Source: Bin80 sp965219915
GTDB lineage: Bacteria > Bacteroidota > Rhodothermia > Rhodothermales > Bin80
Direction: 5' to 3'
DNA: 64,000 nt
NCBI GenBank assembly: GCA_965219915.1
Contig: OZ244794.1
Coordinates: 2,108,001-2,172,000 of the forward strand
The translations under genes and the position numbers were made by a program. Positions within the stretch are counted from its first letter, which is position 1, and each line of letters starts with the position of its first letter. A model generated the notes under the pieces. It made no database searches, had not been told where the DNA came from, and was given only the letters and a program-made list of their open reading frames with translations. Below are positions 1 through 8,213 of the stretch, in pieces.

Positions 1-341
1 CCAAGGCTTTACTCGAAAGCATCGTACGTACTTGGGGATCTCGATTAGGTGAACATAATATTCGCATTAATGCCATTTCCCAGAGCCCGACGCGAACCAC
101 AGCGGGGCAAGGGATTTCGGGTTTTGATGCCATGTTTGAGTTTGGCGACAGAATGTCCCCATTGGGCAATGCGGATGCAGCCAGTTGTGGGGATTATGCC
201 GTAACCCTTCTAAGTGATCTGACACGTATGGTCACCATGCAGACACTCTACAACGATGGAGGCTTTAGCGGGATGGGGATCGCGAATGCGATGGTTGAGC
301 CCATGATGCAGATGATCCATGAGACTAGTTCCCCTGAGTAA
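1..341 (+). CDS. fabI: enoyl-[acyl-carrier-protein] reductase, C-terminal part
   Basis: Partial gene entering from the left edge; the reading frame is open from base 3 and ends at TAA 339-341. FabI reduces the enoyl-ACP double bond with NAD(P)H in the last step of each fatty acid elongation cycle, in the cytoplasm. The visible 112 residues match the FabI C-terminal half: NIRINAISQSPTRTTAG, then MSPLGNADAASCGDYAV, LLSDLTRMVTMQTLYNDGG and FSGMGI. The Rossmann fold and the Tyr/Lys catalytic residues lie outside the window. The typical SDR 'DGG' ending supports a complete C-terminus. Downstream genes follow on the same strand with short gaps. Confidence 0.93.
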   Translation, partial: KALLESIVRTWGSRLGEHNIRINAISQSPTRTTAGQGISGFDAMFEFGDRMSPLGNADAASCGDYAVTLLSDLTRMVTMQTLYNDGGFSGMGIANAMVEPMMQMIHETSSPE

Positions 342-352
342 CAATAGTTAAT

Positions 353-1147
353 TTGGTACCGAAGATCAGTACCTTAGCAAATTTGTGCATGCGTTACTTG
401 TTGCTTTCCGCGGTAGCCATTTGCTGCATCGCACATCTAGATTCGTATGCCCTGCAGGCACCTACGAGCGATGACTTGGATGCAGAGAGTCTCTACTACG
501 TGACCGGCCGCAAAACAAGCCTGTATCGGGATATCGAAAGATCGAAGCCTTATGTGCGACTTGCTTTCAGGGAGCCGGTCACGTTTCTCTCCCTTGAAGG
601 CTCCGCTATGCGCGTACGCACAATGGACGGTGCAACAGGATACGTGAAAGAGGACGAAGTTTCGAATATTTGGATCTTCGTGTCAAAACGGCGCAAACTT
701 GTAACACTTCATCGTGGCTTGGAAGTTGTGAGTGAGTTCAGAGCAGACTTTGGTTACAATGCCTATTCAGATAAGGAGATATTGGGAACGGAGGGTAATC
801 CCGATCACTGGCGGACCCCCGAAGGAGCGTTCTATGTTGTAAGAAAGAATCCGTACAGTCAATTTCACAGAGCTTTTCTGCTTAATTATCCCAACGCAGA
901 GGATGCTGCAAGAGGACTACGCGATGGTTTGATCAGTCAGCATCAATTTGATACGATCATGCAATCCGAAAGAAGAGGCATCGCGCCCCCCATGGGTACT
1001 CCACTTGGGGGCATGATCGAGATTCATGGCCATGGTACAGGCTTGTCCTCGAACTGGACCCAGGGATGTGTAGCAGTCCGTGATGAAGACATGGATTTCA
1101 TGTGGACCTACGTGACGGAAGGGACGCCAGTTGTAATAGAGAAGTAG
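353..1147 (+). CDS. L,D-transpeptidase (YkuD fold) with SH3-like domain, secreted
   Basis: Probable periplasmic enzyme that cross-links or edits peptidoglycan through an active-site cysteine. From the TTG at 353 it is 264 residues, but an ATG at 389 gives a cleaner signal peptide (MRYLLLSAVAICCIAHLDSY) and is the more likely start. Residues about 45-102 look like a bacterial SH3 domain (LYRDIERSKPYVRLAF, then GATGYV). The YkuD domain runs from about 105 to the end, with the signature IEIHGHG (His225) and SNWTQGCVAVRDEDM (Cys239 in TTG numbering), so the catalytic residues are present. No obvious ribosome binding site decides between the starts. It lies 11 bp after fabI and 6 bp before the methyltransferase. 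Confidence 0.85.
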   Translation: MVPKISTLANLCMRYLLLSAVAICCIAHLDSYALQAPTSDDLDAESLYYVTGRKTSLYRDIERSKPYVRLAFREPVTFLSLEGSAMRVRTMDGATGYVKEDEVSNIWIFVSKRRKLVTLHRGLEVVSEFRADFGYNAYSDKEILGTEGNPDHWRTPEGAFYVVRKNPYSQFHRAFLLNYPNAEDAARGLRDGLISQHQFDTIMQSERRGIAPPMGTPLGGMIEIHGHGTGLSSNWTQGCVAVRDEDMDFMWTYVTEGTPVVIEK

Positions 1148-1153
1148 ACTAGT

Positions 1154-1795
1154 ATGACCGGATACAATCGTGCAAATAGGCAAAAGCATTCACGTAAAGA
1201 CCCGATTTCGCGTTGGCACGTGCGAAGTATGATGGAAGTAATCTATCAACTCGTCGAGAGTACGAACCCAGAAACATTGTTGGATGCGGGATGCGGAGAG
1301 GGATTTGTAAGTCAGTACCTTGCAATGCGCAATGGCTCAATGAGTATTACGGGGGTAGATGTCCAACCCCAGGCCATTGAATTTGCGAAGGATAATTTCG
1401 GAGAAACGGTGACTTACAGGTTGGGGAGTCTGTATGCTCTCCCTTTTTCGGATAACTCATTTGATACAGTGGTCTGTAGTCAGGTTCTTGAACATTTGGA
1501 CGATGTTGAGACTGCTATGGCCGAACTTAAGCGTGTTGCGAGGCGCTTTGTCGTAATCACAGTACCTCGTGAGCCTTATTTTAAATTTGTCAACGACTTT
1601 GCTCGGGCAATTCGCTTCAGCGAAGATCCGGGTCATGTAAATTTCTGGACCAGTTCAGACTTTCAGAAATTTATTGGAGTACACTTCAGGCAACCGAGGT
1701 TCATTCGAAAACATGTGATCTATCAGTTTTCTGTCGCACCGGTTGATTCCAAAATGAATCCTTTAAGCCGGATGAGGCGTAAAGATGAGGTATGA
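1154..1795 (+). CDS. class I SAM-dependent methyltransferase
   Basis: A 213-residue protein of the UbiE/Methyltransf_11 type. Motif I, LLDAGCGEG, is at residues 42-50; the acidic end of strand 2 is GVDVQP near residue 72; motif IV is DTVVCSQVLEHL around 110-121, with post-motif ARRFVVITVP. These are the SAM-binding elements; the substrate cannot be told from sequence. No membrane segment or signal peptide, so probably cytoplasmic. The ATG at 1154 follows the transpeptidase stop by 6 bp and is directly preceded by ACTAGT, suggesting co-transcription with the upstream genes. Confidence 0.85.
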   Translation: MTGYNRANRQKHSRKDPISRWHVRSMMEVIYQLVESTNPETLLDAGCGEGFVSQYLAMRNGSMSITGVDVQPQAIEFAKDNFGETVTYRLGSLYALPFSDNSFDTVVCSQVLEHLDDVETAMAELKRVARRFVVITVPREPYFKFVNDFARAIRFSEDPGHVNFWTSSDFQKFIGVHFRQPRFIRKHVIYQFSVAPVDSKMNPLSRMRRKDEV

Positions 1796-1825
1796 GTTTG
1801 GTATTACTGGACTAGTCCGAATAAA

Positions 1826-3193
1826 GTGAACAAGTCACTGCTGCTCTTATTGCCCTTACTTGTGCCTTCTGCTCTCGCTCAGGAACGCGCACCTAAACCC
1901 CTGGAGCTGAATCCAGGCACTGGGGAAGGTCCTGTGTTTGTAGTGCCGGTCAACGGAATGATTGATAACGGCTTGGCACGCTACATTGACCGGGCTGTGG
2001 GGGATGCTACCAGTCGTGGGGCAACGCTTGCGGTCTTCGAGATTGATACATTTGGGGGACTCGTAGACGCTGCCGACAAGATCCGCAAGACACTATTGAA
2101 TGCAGAAATGCCCACAGTTGCGTTCATTGACAAAAATGCAGCTTCAGCTGGAGCGCTGATCTCGTATGCCGCAGATCGCATTGTGATGGTGCCAGGCGCT
2201 TCAATCGGGGCGGCTACCGTGGTAGAGGGAGTGGGCGGAGAAGCTGCCCCAGACAAGTATCAGAGCTACATGCGTGGCCTCATGCGGTCCACTGCGGAGG
2301 CAAACGACCGCGATCCCCAAATTGCCGAATCTATGGTGGATCCGTCTCTAGAAGTGGAAGGAGTATCTGAGGAGGGTAAAGTACTGACTTTGAGTGCAGA
2401 GGAAGCATTTGAACTTGGTGTAGCAGATCGGATACTGGATTCAGTTGATGAGTTGATTTCCGCTTATGGATTAGAGGCCCCCATGTTGGTGGCACATCGT
2501 GAAACTCGCACCGAGCAGTTGCTCAGATTTCTGGGTTCTCCGGTAGTTCAGTCAATCCTTATGCTCATGATGTTGGGTGGACTGTATTTTGAGTTGCAGA
2601 CACCTGGCGTGGGGTTTCCCGGGGCGGTAGCATTGCTTGGCATTGCTCTCTTCTTTGCTCCTCATTATCTGTTGGGCTTAGTCGAGATATGGGAGATTCT
2701 GCTCTTTGCCATCGGAGTTGGATTAATACTGGTTGAGTTACTATTACTCCCGGGATTTGGGATAGCCGGGATTTCCGGCTTGGTGCTGATGTTAATTGCT
2801 CTTGTTGTCTCACTAGTCGGTAATGTGGGGCTGTCATTTCCCCCAATAATGGATGTGATGCCCAGTATCTACACCGTGGCAATTACACTGGTGGTACTGG
2901 TTATTGGTGCAGCTTTTATGGGTCGTACGCTCACGCACACTGCTGCCTCGAATCCTTTTGTGTTGCATCCCGAACTCAAAAGCAGTGAGGGCTACACGAC
3001 CGCTGTTACACACTCGGAATACATAGGCAGAGTAGGGCGGACGCTCACTGCACTTAGACCGTCTGGTGCGATGCTGATTGATCAGGAGCGGGTTGACGTG
3101 ATTACCGCGGGTGAGTATATAGACCAAGACGAACAGGTCCGAGTGGTCAGTGTGCGTGGAAACCGTGTCGAAGTTAGAATTCACGAATCTTAA
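1826..3193 (+). CDS. NfeD-family membrane-bound ClpP-class serine protease
   Basis: 455 residues starting at GTG 1826, with signal peptide MNKSLLLLLPLLVPSALAQ. Residues about 35-220 form a ClpP/crotonase-like protease domain with FEIDTFGGLVDAADKI and DKNAASAGALISYAAD; the family nucleophile is expected at Ser107 in NAASAGA. Four or five hydrophobic segments follow (about 235-365), then an OB-fold NfeD domain (GRVGRTLTALRPSGAMLIDQ to the end). Such proteins are linked to membrane protein quality control and often sit beside a second short NfeD or a stomatin gene; here a short NfeD gene starts 2 bp downstream. A perfect 10-bp palindrome, GGACTAGTCC at 1809-1818, lies just upstream of the start. 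Confidence 0.9.
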   Translation: MNKSLLLLLPLLVPSALAQERAPKPLELNPGTGEGPVFVVPVNGMIDNGLARYIDRAVGDATSRGATLAVFEIDTFGGLVDAADKIRKTLLNAEMPTVAFIDKNAASAGALISYAADRIVMVPGASIGAATVVEGVGGEAAPDKYQSYMRGLMRSTAEANDRDPQIAESMVDPSLEVEGVSEEGKVLTLSAEEAFELGVADRILDSVDELISAYGLEAPMLVAHRETRTEQLLRFLGSPVVQSILMLMMLGGLYFELQTPGVGFPGAVALLGIALFFAPHYLLGLVEIWEILLFAIGVGLILVELLLLPGFGIAGISGLVLMLIALVVSLVGNVGLSFPPIMDVMPSIYTVAITLVVLVIGAAFMGRTLTHTAASNPFVLHPELKSSEGYTTAVTHSEYIGRVGRTLTALRPSGAMLIDQERVDVITAGEYIDQDEQVRVVSVRGNRVEVRIHES

Positions 3194-3195
3194 TT

Positions 3196-3678
3196 GTGGA
3201 AACTTTAATTCCCATTCTGTGCATTCTGGCAGGGCTCCTGCTGATCACCGTGGAGGTCTATTTGATCCCAGGGTTCAACGTGATTGGTGTACTGGGAGCA
3301 CTTCTCATTGTATTTGCGGTCGGGTACGCATTCAGCGAGTCCGGTTTGTTGGGTGGAACGATTGCCTTGGTGGGGACGCTTGGTAGTGGCGTGCTGTTGT
3401 TTGTTTTGCTTTGGCGTTCAGGAGCATGGGACAGGTTCATACTTTCAACCACGCTCAAGACGGAAGTAGATGAAGCTAGCCACAGAAAAGACAAGCGTGC
3501 CCGCTATCTAGGGAAAACGGGAGTGGCTATTACACCTCTTCGGCCGACGGGGATTGTAGAGATTAATGGCGAAAGGATTGAAGTTGCCACAGAGGGCGAA
3601 TTCATTGCAGTAGGGAGCAATATTCGTATTGTCGCAATGGATCGTCGCCGATTCTTTGCACGACTGGATACCGCGTAG
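3196..3678 (+). CDS. short NfeD-like membrane protein
   Basis: 160 residues from GTG 3196, two bases after the stop of the preceding NfeD protease gene, so translation is probably coupled. Three hydrophobic segments occupy residues 3-78 (ETLIPILCILAGLLLITVEV, GVLGALLIVFAVGYAF, GTIALVGTLGSGVLLF). A C-terminal OB-fold follows (GKTGVAITPLRPTGIVEING), the soluble NfeD domain. There is no protease domain, the usual state for the small partner of a ClpP-class NfeD pair. It ends 7 bp before the convergent TonB receptor gene. Confidence 0.85.
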   Translation: METLIPILCILAGLLLITVEVYLIPGFNVIGVLGALLIVFAVGYAFSESGLLGGTIALVGTLGSGVLLFVLLWRSGAWDRFILSTTLKTEVDEASHRKDKRARYLGKTGVAITPLRPTGIVEINGERIEVATEGEFIAVGSNIRIVAMDRRRFFARLDTA

Positions 3679-3684
3679 TTCAGG

Positions 3685-6441
3685 CTACCATTGTAGCTGA
3701 ACAGAGAATGTGAAAGTGCGACGCAGCAGATAGCTCATCTCGTCGGTCAGACTCCGATCCTCGTCTTCAAATTCGTTTTGTTCTCGCAGGTATCGATGCG
3801 CGGGGTTGAATCGATCAAAGGCATTGAGAACATCGAGTCGCAGTTGTAAAAAGCTACTGCCAGCTCTGTCTCGGATGTGCGCAGCCAAGGCAACGTCAAA
3901 TTGACTGAATGGAGCAAGTTCATGCCCAGGTGCTGTGGGATCTGTGAAGGAATAACCGTCAAAGTTTTCGATATAGTCAGGACTTGATCCCAAGAGATCA
4001 TAGTAAGTCTGCTGATATCCCCATTTCCGTCCCCAGGCACCTCGCCAGCGCACTGTTCCTTCCAACAGCGGGATTGGTCGCACGGCTATTTTGGTCTGGA
4101 ACTGTCGGGGAATATTCCAGGGAACAGGCAAAAGCACCGGCTCATTGTTGCGAAACGTATACTCCCGTTTTGATCCGCTATACTCATAGCGCAGTTCAAG
4201 GTCAAATATATCACCGTTCCGGAGTAGTTCAGCCGCCGTACCGAATGCATATCCATGGGTGTTGGTCACGAACTCATTGATGGCGGTGATCGGAGAGGCC
4301 CCCGTTTCCTGGCGCCAGAGCATCGGGTAGTCAATTCGGTAAAGCCGGCGCTGATCCTTGTAGTAGTATTCAAACCCAAACTGCCAATCAGTCCACAGCT
4401 GTGCCGACAGATCAATACTGTAATGATAGGCAAGAGGAGCACGGTTGGTTTCGTCGATGGGAAGCCAAAAGCGGGTTGACGGGACAATAGTACTGGGACT
4501 GATGGTGGCAATCTCAAACTGATTCAGGAATTGATAATAGACGCCGGTTGCGAGCCTAAGGGACACTCCGTAGCCTCCTGTGTACGGTGATTTGAATAGA
4601 ATTGCGGCACGTGGCTCCAAGTGAAACCGATCCTGTGCCTTTGTCCAGGTGAGGCGGAGGCCCGTGGTAAGCTCCACCCACTGCCAAGGGCTCCAGATTT
4701 GCTGTACGTAGCCGGCCGATGTGCGTGACTTGCGCTCATGTTCCAGTACACGGGGAAATACGTGTTGTATGCTGAAGCGATGATTTGACCATGAGAGATC
4801 CAAGCCGGCACTCACGTGAAGTTGAGGAACCGAATAATCAATGGATAGCCCAAGGTCATTGTTCAAGAGGCTGTTCTGATCGCTGGTTTCTGTGACATTG
4901 AATTGATACAAGTTGAAGGCTGCATGGACACTGTTTTGGCGGTCGAGTCCTCCGTAATCATGCGAGAGTGCGTAATTCCCCCTGCGCCACGAAGTACGCC
5001 AACTGAAATTCTCCGTGAGGTACTGACTCCAGTAAATGCGCATGCTCTGATTCTCCCAGTCATGGCGGTCAGGGGAGACCTTTCTAGTACTGTCTGTTGT
5101 AGCTGAAAGTAATCTGCCCTCAAGCGTACTGTTTCCCTGATACCAGGAGAAGCCTACTTCTTTGTTGCTGGTCAATTCACCCTTGGTTGCGACATGCAGA
5201 TCGTTGAAGTAAATATCCGGCAACAGGGGTGCGGGAACGGTTTGGAGTCGGTCAATAAGCGTATTGTAGCCAAGCTCAAAAACACGTTTGAGCGGGTAAA
5301 TGCTCGCACGCATAAGAAATGCGTCAGGACGGTTCCAGTCTCTGAGCAGTTGATCAATGCTTTCGCTGCGAAAATTATTCCACCAGCGATTCCAGACGCT
5401 GCTCCGGAATGCCCCCATTGCTGATACCCTTGCCGGGCCAAGTTCAATTCTGTCGGCGATACGGACGTTGAATGAAATTGGATCGATTTGCACTTCAATA
5501 GCTTTAGTTGCGTCAATTGAATGCTCTGCATTGATGATCCCAGCCAAAGAGCTTCCCCATTCTACATCATAACCAGCCTTTCGGACGGTAACCTGGCGTA
5601 TGGCAAACGGGTTAAAGATTCCAAAGAGCCCCAGATGGATCGGTTCGAAGATTGGACTGCCATCAAGTTGGAATCGGTGCTCTCCGCGTCCTCCACCCTG
5701 GATATGAATATCACTGTTGCTCGGGTCAACATACAAACCAGGGATATCCCAGAGATTGCCGGGCACATCGTATGTTCCCACGCCGGTAGTTTGCCTTAGG
5801 TCTTCGGGCCCTCGTGTATCCATTTCACGTGGATAGGGACTAATGACGAGGGTAGGTTCGGGAGGTATGCGTGGAGCAATAACTTCAACAGGTCCGCGTG
5901 CCTGAATGACCCATTCGGACAGCCAGATTTCGATCAACGGATTTGAGGCTGAAAGCAGTTCAACCTCTCGAATAACTGTTTGATACCTGACATGGCTTAC
6001 CGCAATTCTTGCAGGGCCGCATCGAGCTGTGGTCAAGGTGAAATTCCCATTCAGATTAGATGTTGTGCCTTCCGATGTTCCGACAAGGGATATGTGTACG
6101 TCCCTGAGTGGAATACCGGTTTCTTGTGCGCGGACAATTCCGGTGAGTGTGGAGACCGGATCTTCAAGAATAAATGTACCGCTGGGCTGTCGAACGAAAG
6201 TCACGCACGTTCCCTGAAGCAGGAACTCCAGGTCCGATTCCGCATCGGTTGCAACGGGACCGGTCCACTCCGTCCTTAGACCCTCCAGTGTACTGGAAGC
6301 ATAGGAGATATCCACACCCCAGGCGGCCTGGAATCGTTCGACCGCATCAAGTAGATTTAGATGGGACTGCGCAACTGAGACCGACGCACTTCCTATAAGG
6401 ACGACGGCTAGGCAAACTCCCCAACGAATTACAGCACGCAC
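3685..6441 (-). CDS. TonB-dependent receptor with STN signalling domain and carboxypeptidase-like domain
   Basis: 918-residue outer membrane beta-barrel receptor. A signal peptide (MRAVIRWGVCLAVVLIGSASV) is followed by an STN domain (about 35-95; VDISYASSTLEGLRTEW, LEFLLQGTCVTFV), which in this family contacts an inner membrane anti-sigma factor. Next come a carboxypeptidase-regulatory-like domain (about 100-170; GIPLRDVHISLVGTSEG), a plug (about 225-310; IHIQGGGRGEHRFQLDGSP, GSSLAGIINAEH) and a long barrel ending in the aromatic TFSVQLQW. Directly downstream of the sigma and FecR genes on the same strand, so the three probably form a cell-surface signalling set for uptake of an unknown ligand, classically an iron chelate. 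Confidence 0.9.
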   Translation of the reverse strand: MRAVIRWGVCLAVVLIGSASVSVAQSHLNLLDAVERFQAAWGVDISYASSTLEGLRTEWTGPVATDAESDLEFLLQGTCVTFVRQPSGTFILEDPVSTLTGIVRAQETGIPLRDVHISLVGTSEGTTSNLNGNFTLTTARCGPARIAVSHVRYQTVIREVELLSASNPLIEIWLSEWVIQARGPVEVIAPRIPPEPTLVISPYPREMDTRGPEDLRQTTGVGTYDVPGNLWDIPGLYVDPSNSDIHIQGGGRGEHRFQLDGSPIFEPIHLGLFGIFNPFAIRQVTVRKAGYDVEWGSSLAGIINAEHSIDATKAIEVQIDPISFNVRIADRIELGPARVSAMGAFRSSVWNRWWNNFRSESIDQLLRDWNRPDAFLMRASIYPLKRVFELGYNTLIDRLQTVPAPLLPDIYFNDLHVATKGELTSNKEVGFSWYQGNSTLEGRLLSATTDSTRKVSPDRHDWENQSMRIYWSQYLTENFSWRTSWRRGNYALSHDYGGLDRQNSVHAAFNLYQFNVTETSDQNSLLNNDLGLSIDYSVPQLHVSAGLDLSWSNHRFSIQHVFPRVLEHERKSRTSAGYVQQIWSPWQWVELTTGLRLTWTKAQDRFHLEPRAAILFKSPYTGGYGVSLRLATGVYYQFLNQFEIATISPSTIVPSTRFWLPIDETNRAPLAYHYSIDLSAQLWTDWQFGFEYYYKDQRRLYRIDYPMLWRQETGASPITAINEFVTNTHGYAFGTAAELLRNGDIFDLELRYEYSGSKREYTFRNNEPVLLPVPWNIPRQFQTKIAVRPIPLLEGTVRWRGAWGRKWGYQQTYYDLLGSSPDYIENFDGYSFTDPTAPGHELAPFSQFDVALAAHIRDRAGSSFLQLRLDVLNAFDRFNPAHRYLREQNEFEDEDRSLTDEMSYLLRRTFTFSVQLQW

Positions 6442-6518
6442 GGAAACGGAGCCTACGGGCCACTTATACTATGCAAAGAGCAACGTCCGCGTGGCCGGGT
6501 GGGTGCCGACTTCCTACT

Positions 6519-7478
6519 TTATGGCTTCTCTAGAACAAAACCACCCGGGACAGCGCGGTAATCACAATCAGTATCCTTCAACGCACAAATGTCTCGAATG
6601 ATTTCCTCAGGGCCTTCCGGGGATTCTTTCAGAATGCCGATAGATACCGTTTCCAGAGCGGGGGATGCAATCGTGATCTCTACATCGTAACGTCGTTCGA
6701 TTTCTTTGACAACGTTGCCGAGGGGCTCTTCGGAAAACTTGAAACCGCCATCGACCCATGCGCGCTGCATCGGGCCCTGTATGGACTCCATCACCAAGGG
6801 GGCTTGGCTATCGTGACGTACTTGGGCAGACTGCCCAGCAGCTAGGGTAACTGCTAATTCGGATGCAGCAATCGGGGTGACTTTTACCTGTCCTGAACTA
6901 ACGAACACATGAGTTGCCGCATTGATCTGGTCGGGCCACGCCCGCACGTTAAAAGACGTCCCCAGCACCTCTATGTGTGCATCGAATGACTCGACTACGA
7001 ACGGGGTAGAGTTTGGGACTACGTTCAGAAAAACCTCCCCTTCACGGAGTATGATATTGCGAGATGTCTTGCCAAAATTTCTCTTGTACTGTATATCTGT
7101 GCCGCTATTGAGAACGATTGAACTCCCATCTGGTAACTCGTGCGTGATCTGATCGCCTAACGGGGCGGTCACGGAAACAGGTTGTTGTGTGAGCGTGATT
7201 CCAACCGCCAGGACCACAGCGATGCATGCCGCCCAAGCGACCGCGACAGACATGCGAGGCACGCGCTGCCAGATAAAGACTCTTGTCAGGCGGGGGCGGG
7301 TTGCTTCCTCAATCACGGGCCACATCCCTGCACCCATCTGCCGGAATTCATCAAGAGGGGGCTCCTGAGAACAGTACCATTCGGAAAGTTGCCAAGCTTC
7401 CAGCGTCTCAGCAATTTCTGCGTGATCCAATTCGGACTGGACCTCGCGGGGAAGAGTGTGGTAAGGCTCTGTTTTCAT
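6519..7478 (-). CDS. FecR-family anti-sigma factor
   Basis: 319 residues. The N-terminal ~85 residues are the cytoplasmic sigma-binding part (LEAWQLSEWYCSQEPPLDEF). One membrane segment follows (about 78-97, VAVAWAACIAVVLAVGITLT), then the periplasmic FecR domain (DQITHELPDGSSIVLNSGT, ILREGEVFLNVV, IEVLGTSFNVRA) and a C-terminal STN-like region (PLGNVVKEIERRYDVEIT). The start overlaps the sigma factor stop by 4 bp (ATGA), so translation is coupled. Expected to hold the ECF factor inactive until the TonB receptor signals. It sits 77 bp upstream of the receptor gene. Confidence 0.92.
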   Translation of the reverse strand: MKTEPYHTLPREVQSELDHAEIAETLEAWQLSEWYCSQEPPLDEFRQMGAGMWPVIEEATRPRLTRVFIWQRVPRMSVAVAWAACIAVVLAVGITLTQQPVSVTAPLGDQITHELPDGSSIVLNSGTDIQYKRNFGKTSRNIILREGEVFLNVVPNSTPFVVESFDAHIEVLGTSFNVRAWPDQINAATHVFVSSGQVKVTPIAASELAVTLAAGQSAQVRHDSQAPLVMESIQGPMQRAWVDGGFKFSEEPLGNVVKEIERRYDVEITIASPALETVSIGILKESPEGPEEIIRDICALKDTDCDYRAVPGGFVLEKP

Positions 7479-8092
7479 ATAACCTGGGGATCTTTACGGA
7501 ACGCCTTCAGCTTGCCCCGGAGATCCCGGAGGGCGAGCATTAAATGCGTATTAACAGTTCTGGGTGTAAGATTCATGACCTCAGCAATTTCAGCGTGGGT
7601 AAGCCCTTCAAATCGGCTAAGCTTGAATGCCTCGCGTCGGCGTTTGGGTAGGCTTTCAATCCACTCGGAAACCTTTTCCTCCAAGACGGCAAAATCCGCC
7701 TGTTCGTCCGGGGAGGGTACATCTTCAATAATGACCTCATCAGCATCTACGCTATTCGTGTAGTGTGAGTCGCGAGCCAAGTTAAGTGCCCGGTTACGCA
7801 CCACGGTGTACATGAACCCAAGGATCGACTTGCTGGGATCAAGGGTTTCTCTTTTCTCCCAGACCTTAACGAAGGCGTCCTGCACAATGTCTCGGGAAGT
7901 ATCTGCATCTCTTGTATATCGCCAAGCAAACCGGAGCAAAGCTGGATGTAGTTCTTCAAACAACTCCCGAAAAGCATCACGATCCGACCTCGCAATACGC
8001 CCACTCAATTGAGCAAACGTCGACGACGAAGGTCTTGGCGTTTTCTTATCACTCAGTTCAGTTTCTGGTTTAAATACTCGACTCATATACAC
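7475..8092 (-). CDS. ECF RNA polymerase sigma-70 factor
   Basis: 205 residues. The sigma-2 region is visible as ELHPALLRFAWRYTRDADTS and DIVQDAFVKVWEKRETLDPS; sigma-4 as SLPKRRREAFKLSRFEGLTH and EIAEVMNLTPRTVNTHLMLA. This is the Bacteroidota ECF type paired with FecR and TonB receptors. The ATG at 8092 opens the three-gene minus-strand operon. Two copies of ACTTTAAGT lie upstream (8114-8122 and 8197-8205), a possible control site. Confidence 0.93.
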   Translation of the reverse strand: MYMSRVFKPETELSDKKTPRPSSSTFAQLSGRIARSDRDAFRELFEELHPALLRFAWRYTRDADTSRDIVQDAFVKVWEKRETLDPSKSILGFMYTVVRNRALNLARDSHYTNSVDADEVIIEDVPSPDEQADFAVLEEKVSEWIESLPKRRREAFKLSRFEGLTHAEIAEVMNLTPRTVNTHLMLALRDLRGKLKAFRKDPQVI

Positions 8093-8113
8093 GGATGCCG
8101 GGGTTAATGATGA

Positions 8114-8122
8114 ACTTTAAGT
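8114..8122. promoter_or_regulatory. ACTTTAAGT element upstream of the sigma operon
   Basis: Nine-base near-palindrome 21 bp upstream of the ECF sigma start. The same word occurs at 8197-8205 and in the nupC palindrome at 9612-9620. Its recurrence in a 120-bp intergenic region suggests a protein-binding site; the binding protein is unknown. Confidence 0.3.
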
Positions 8123-8193
8123 GCCCAAGATTGAAATTAATTTTAATTCTCCGAAAATAGGCCAAAATAGCCGTATTTAGAGGCAACCTAGAA

Positions 8194-8211
8194 TTTACTT
8201 TAAGTCAAATT
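8194..8211. promoter_or_regulatory. near-palindrome around a second ACTTTAAGT
   Basis: ATTTACTTTAAGTCAAAT reads almost the same on both strands (ATTT, ACTT, AAGT, AAAT symmetry). It lies between the nupC stop and the sigma start, about 100 bp upstream of the sigma gene and 2 bp beyond the nupC stop codon. Candidate operator only. Confidence 0.3.
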
Positions 8212-8213
8212 TG

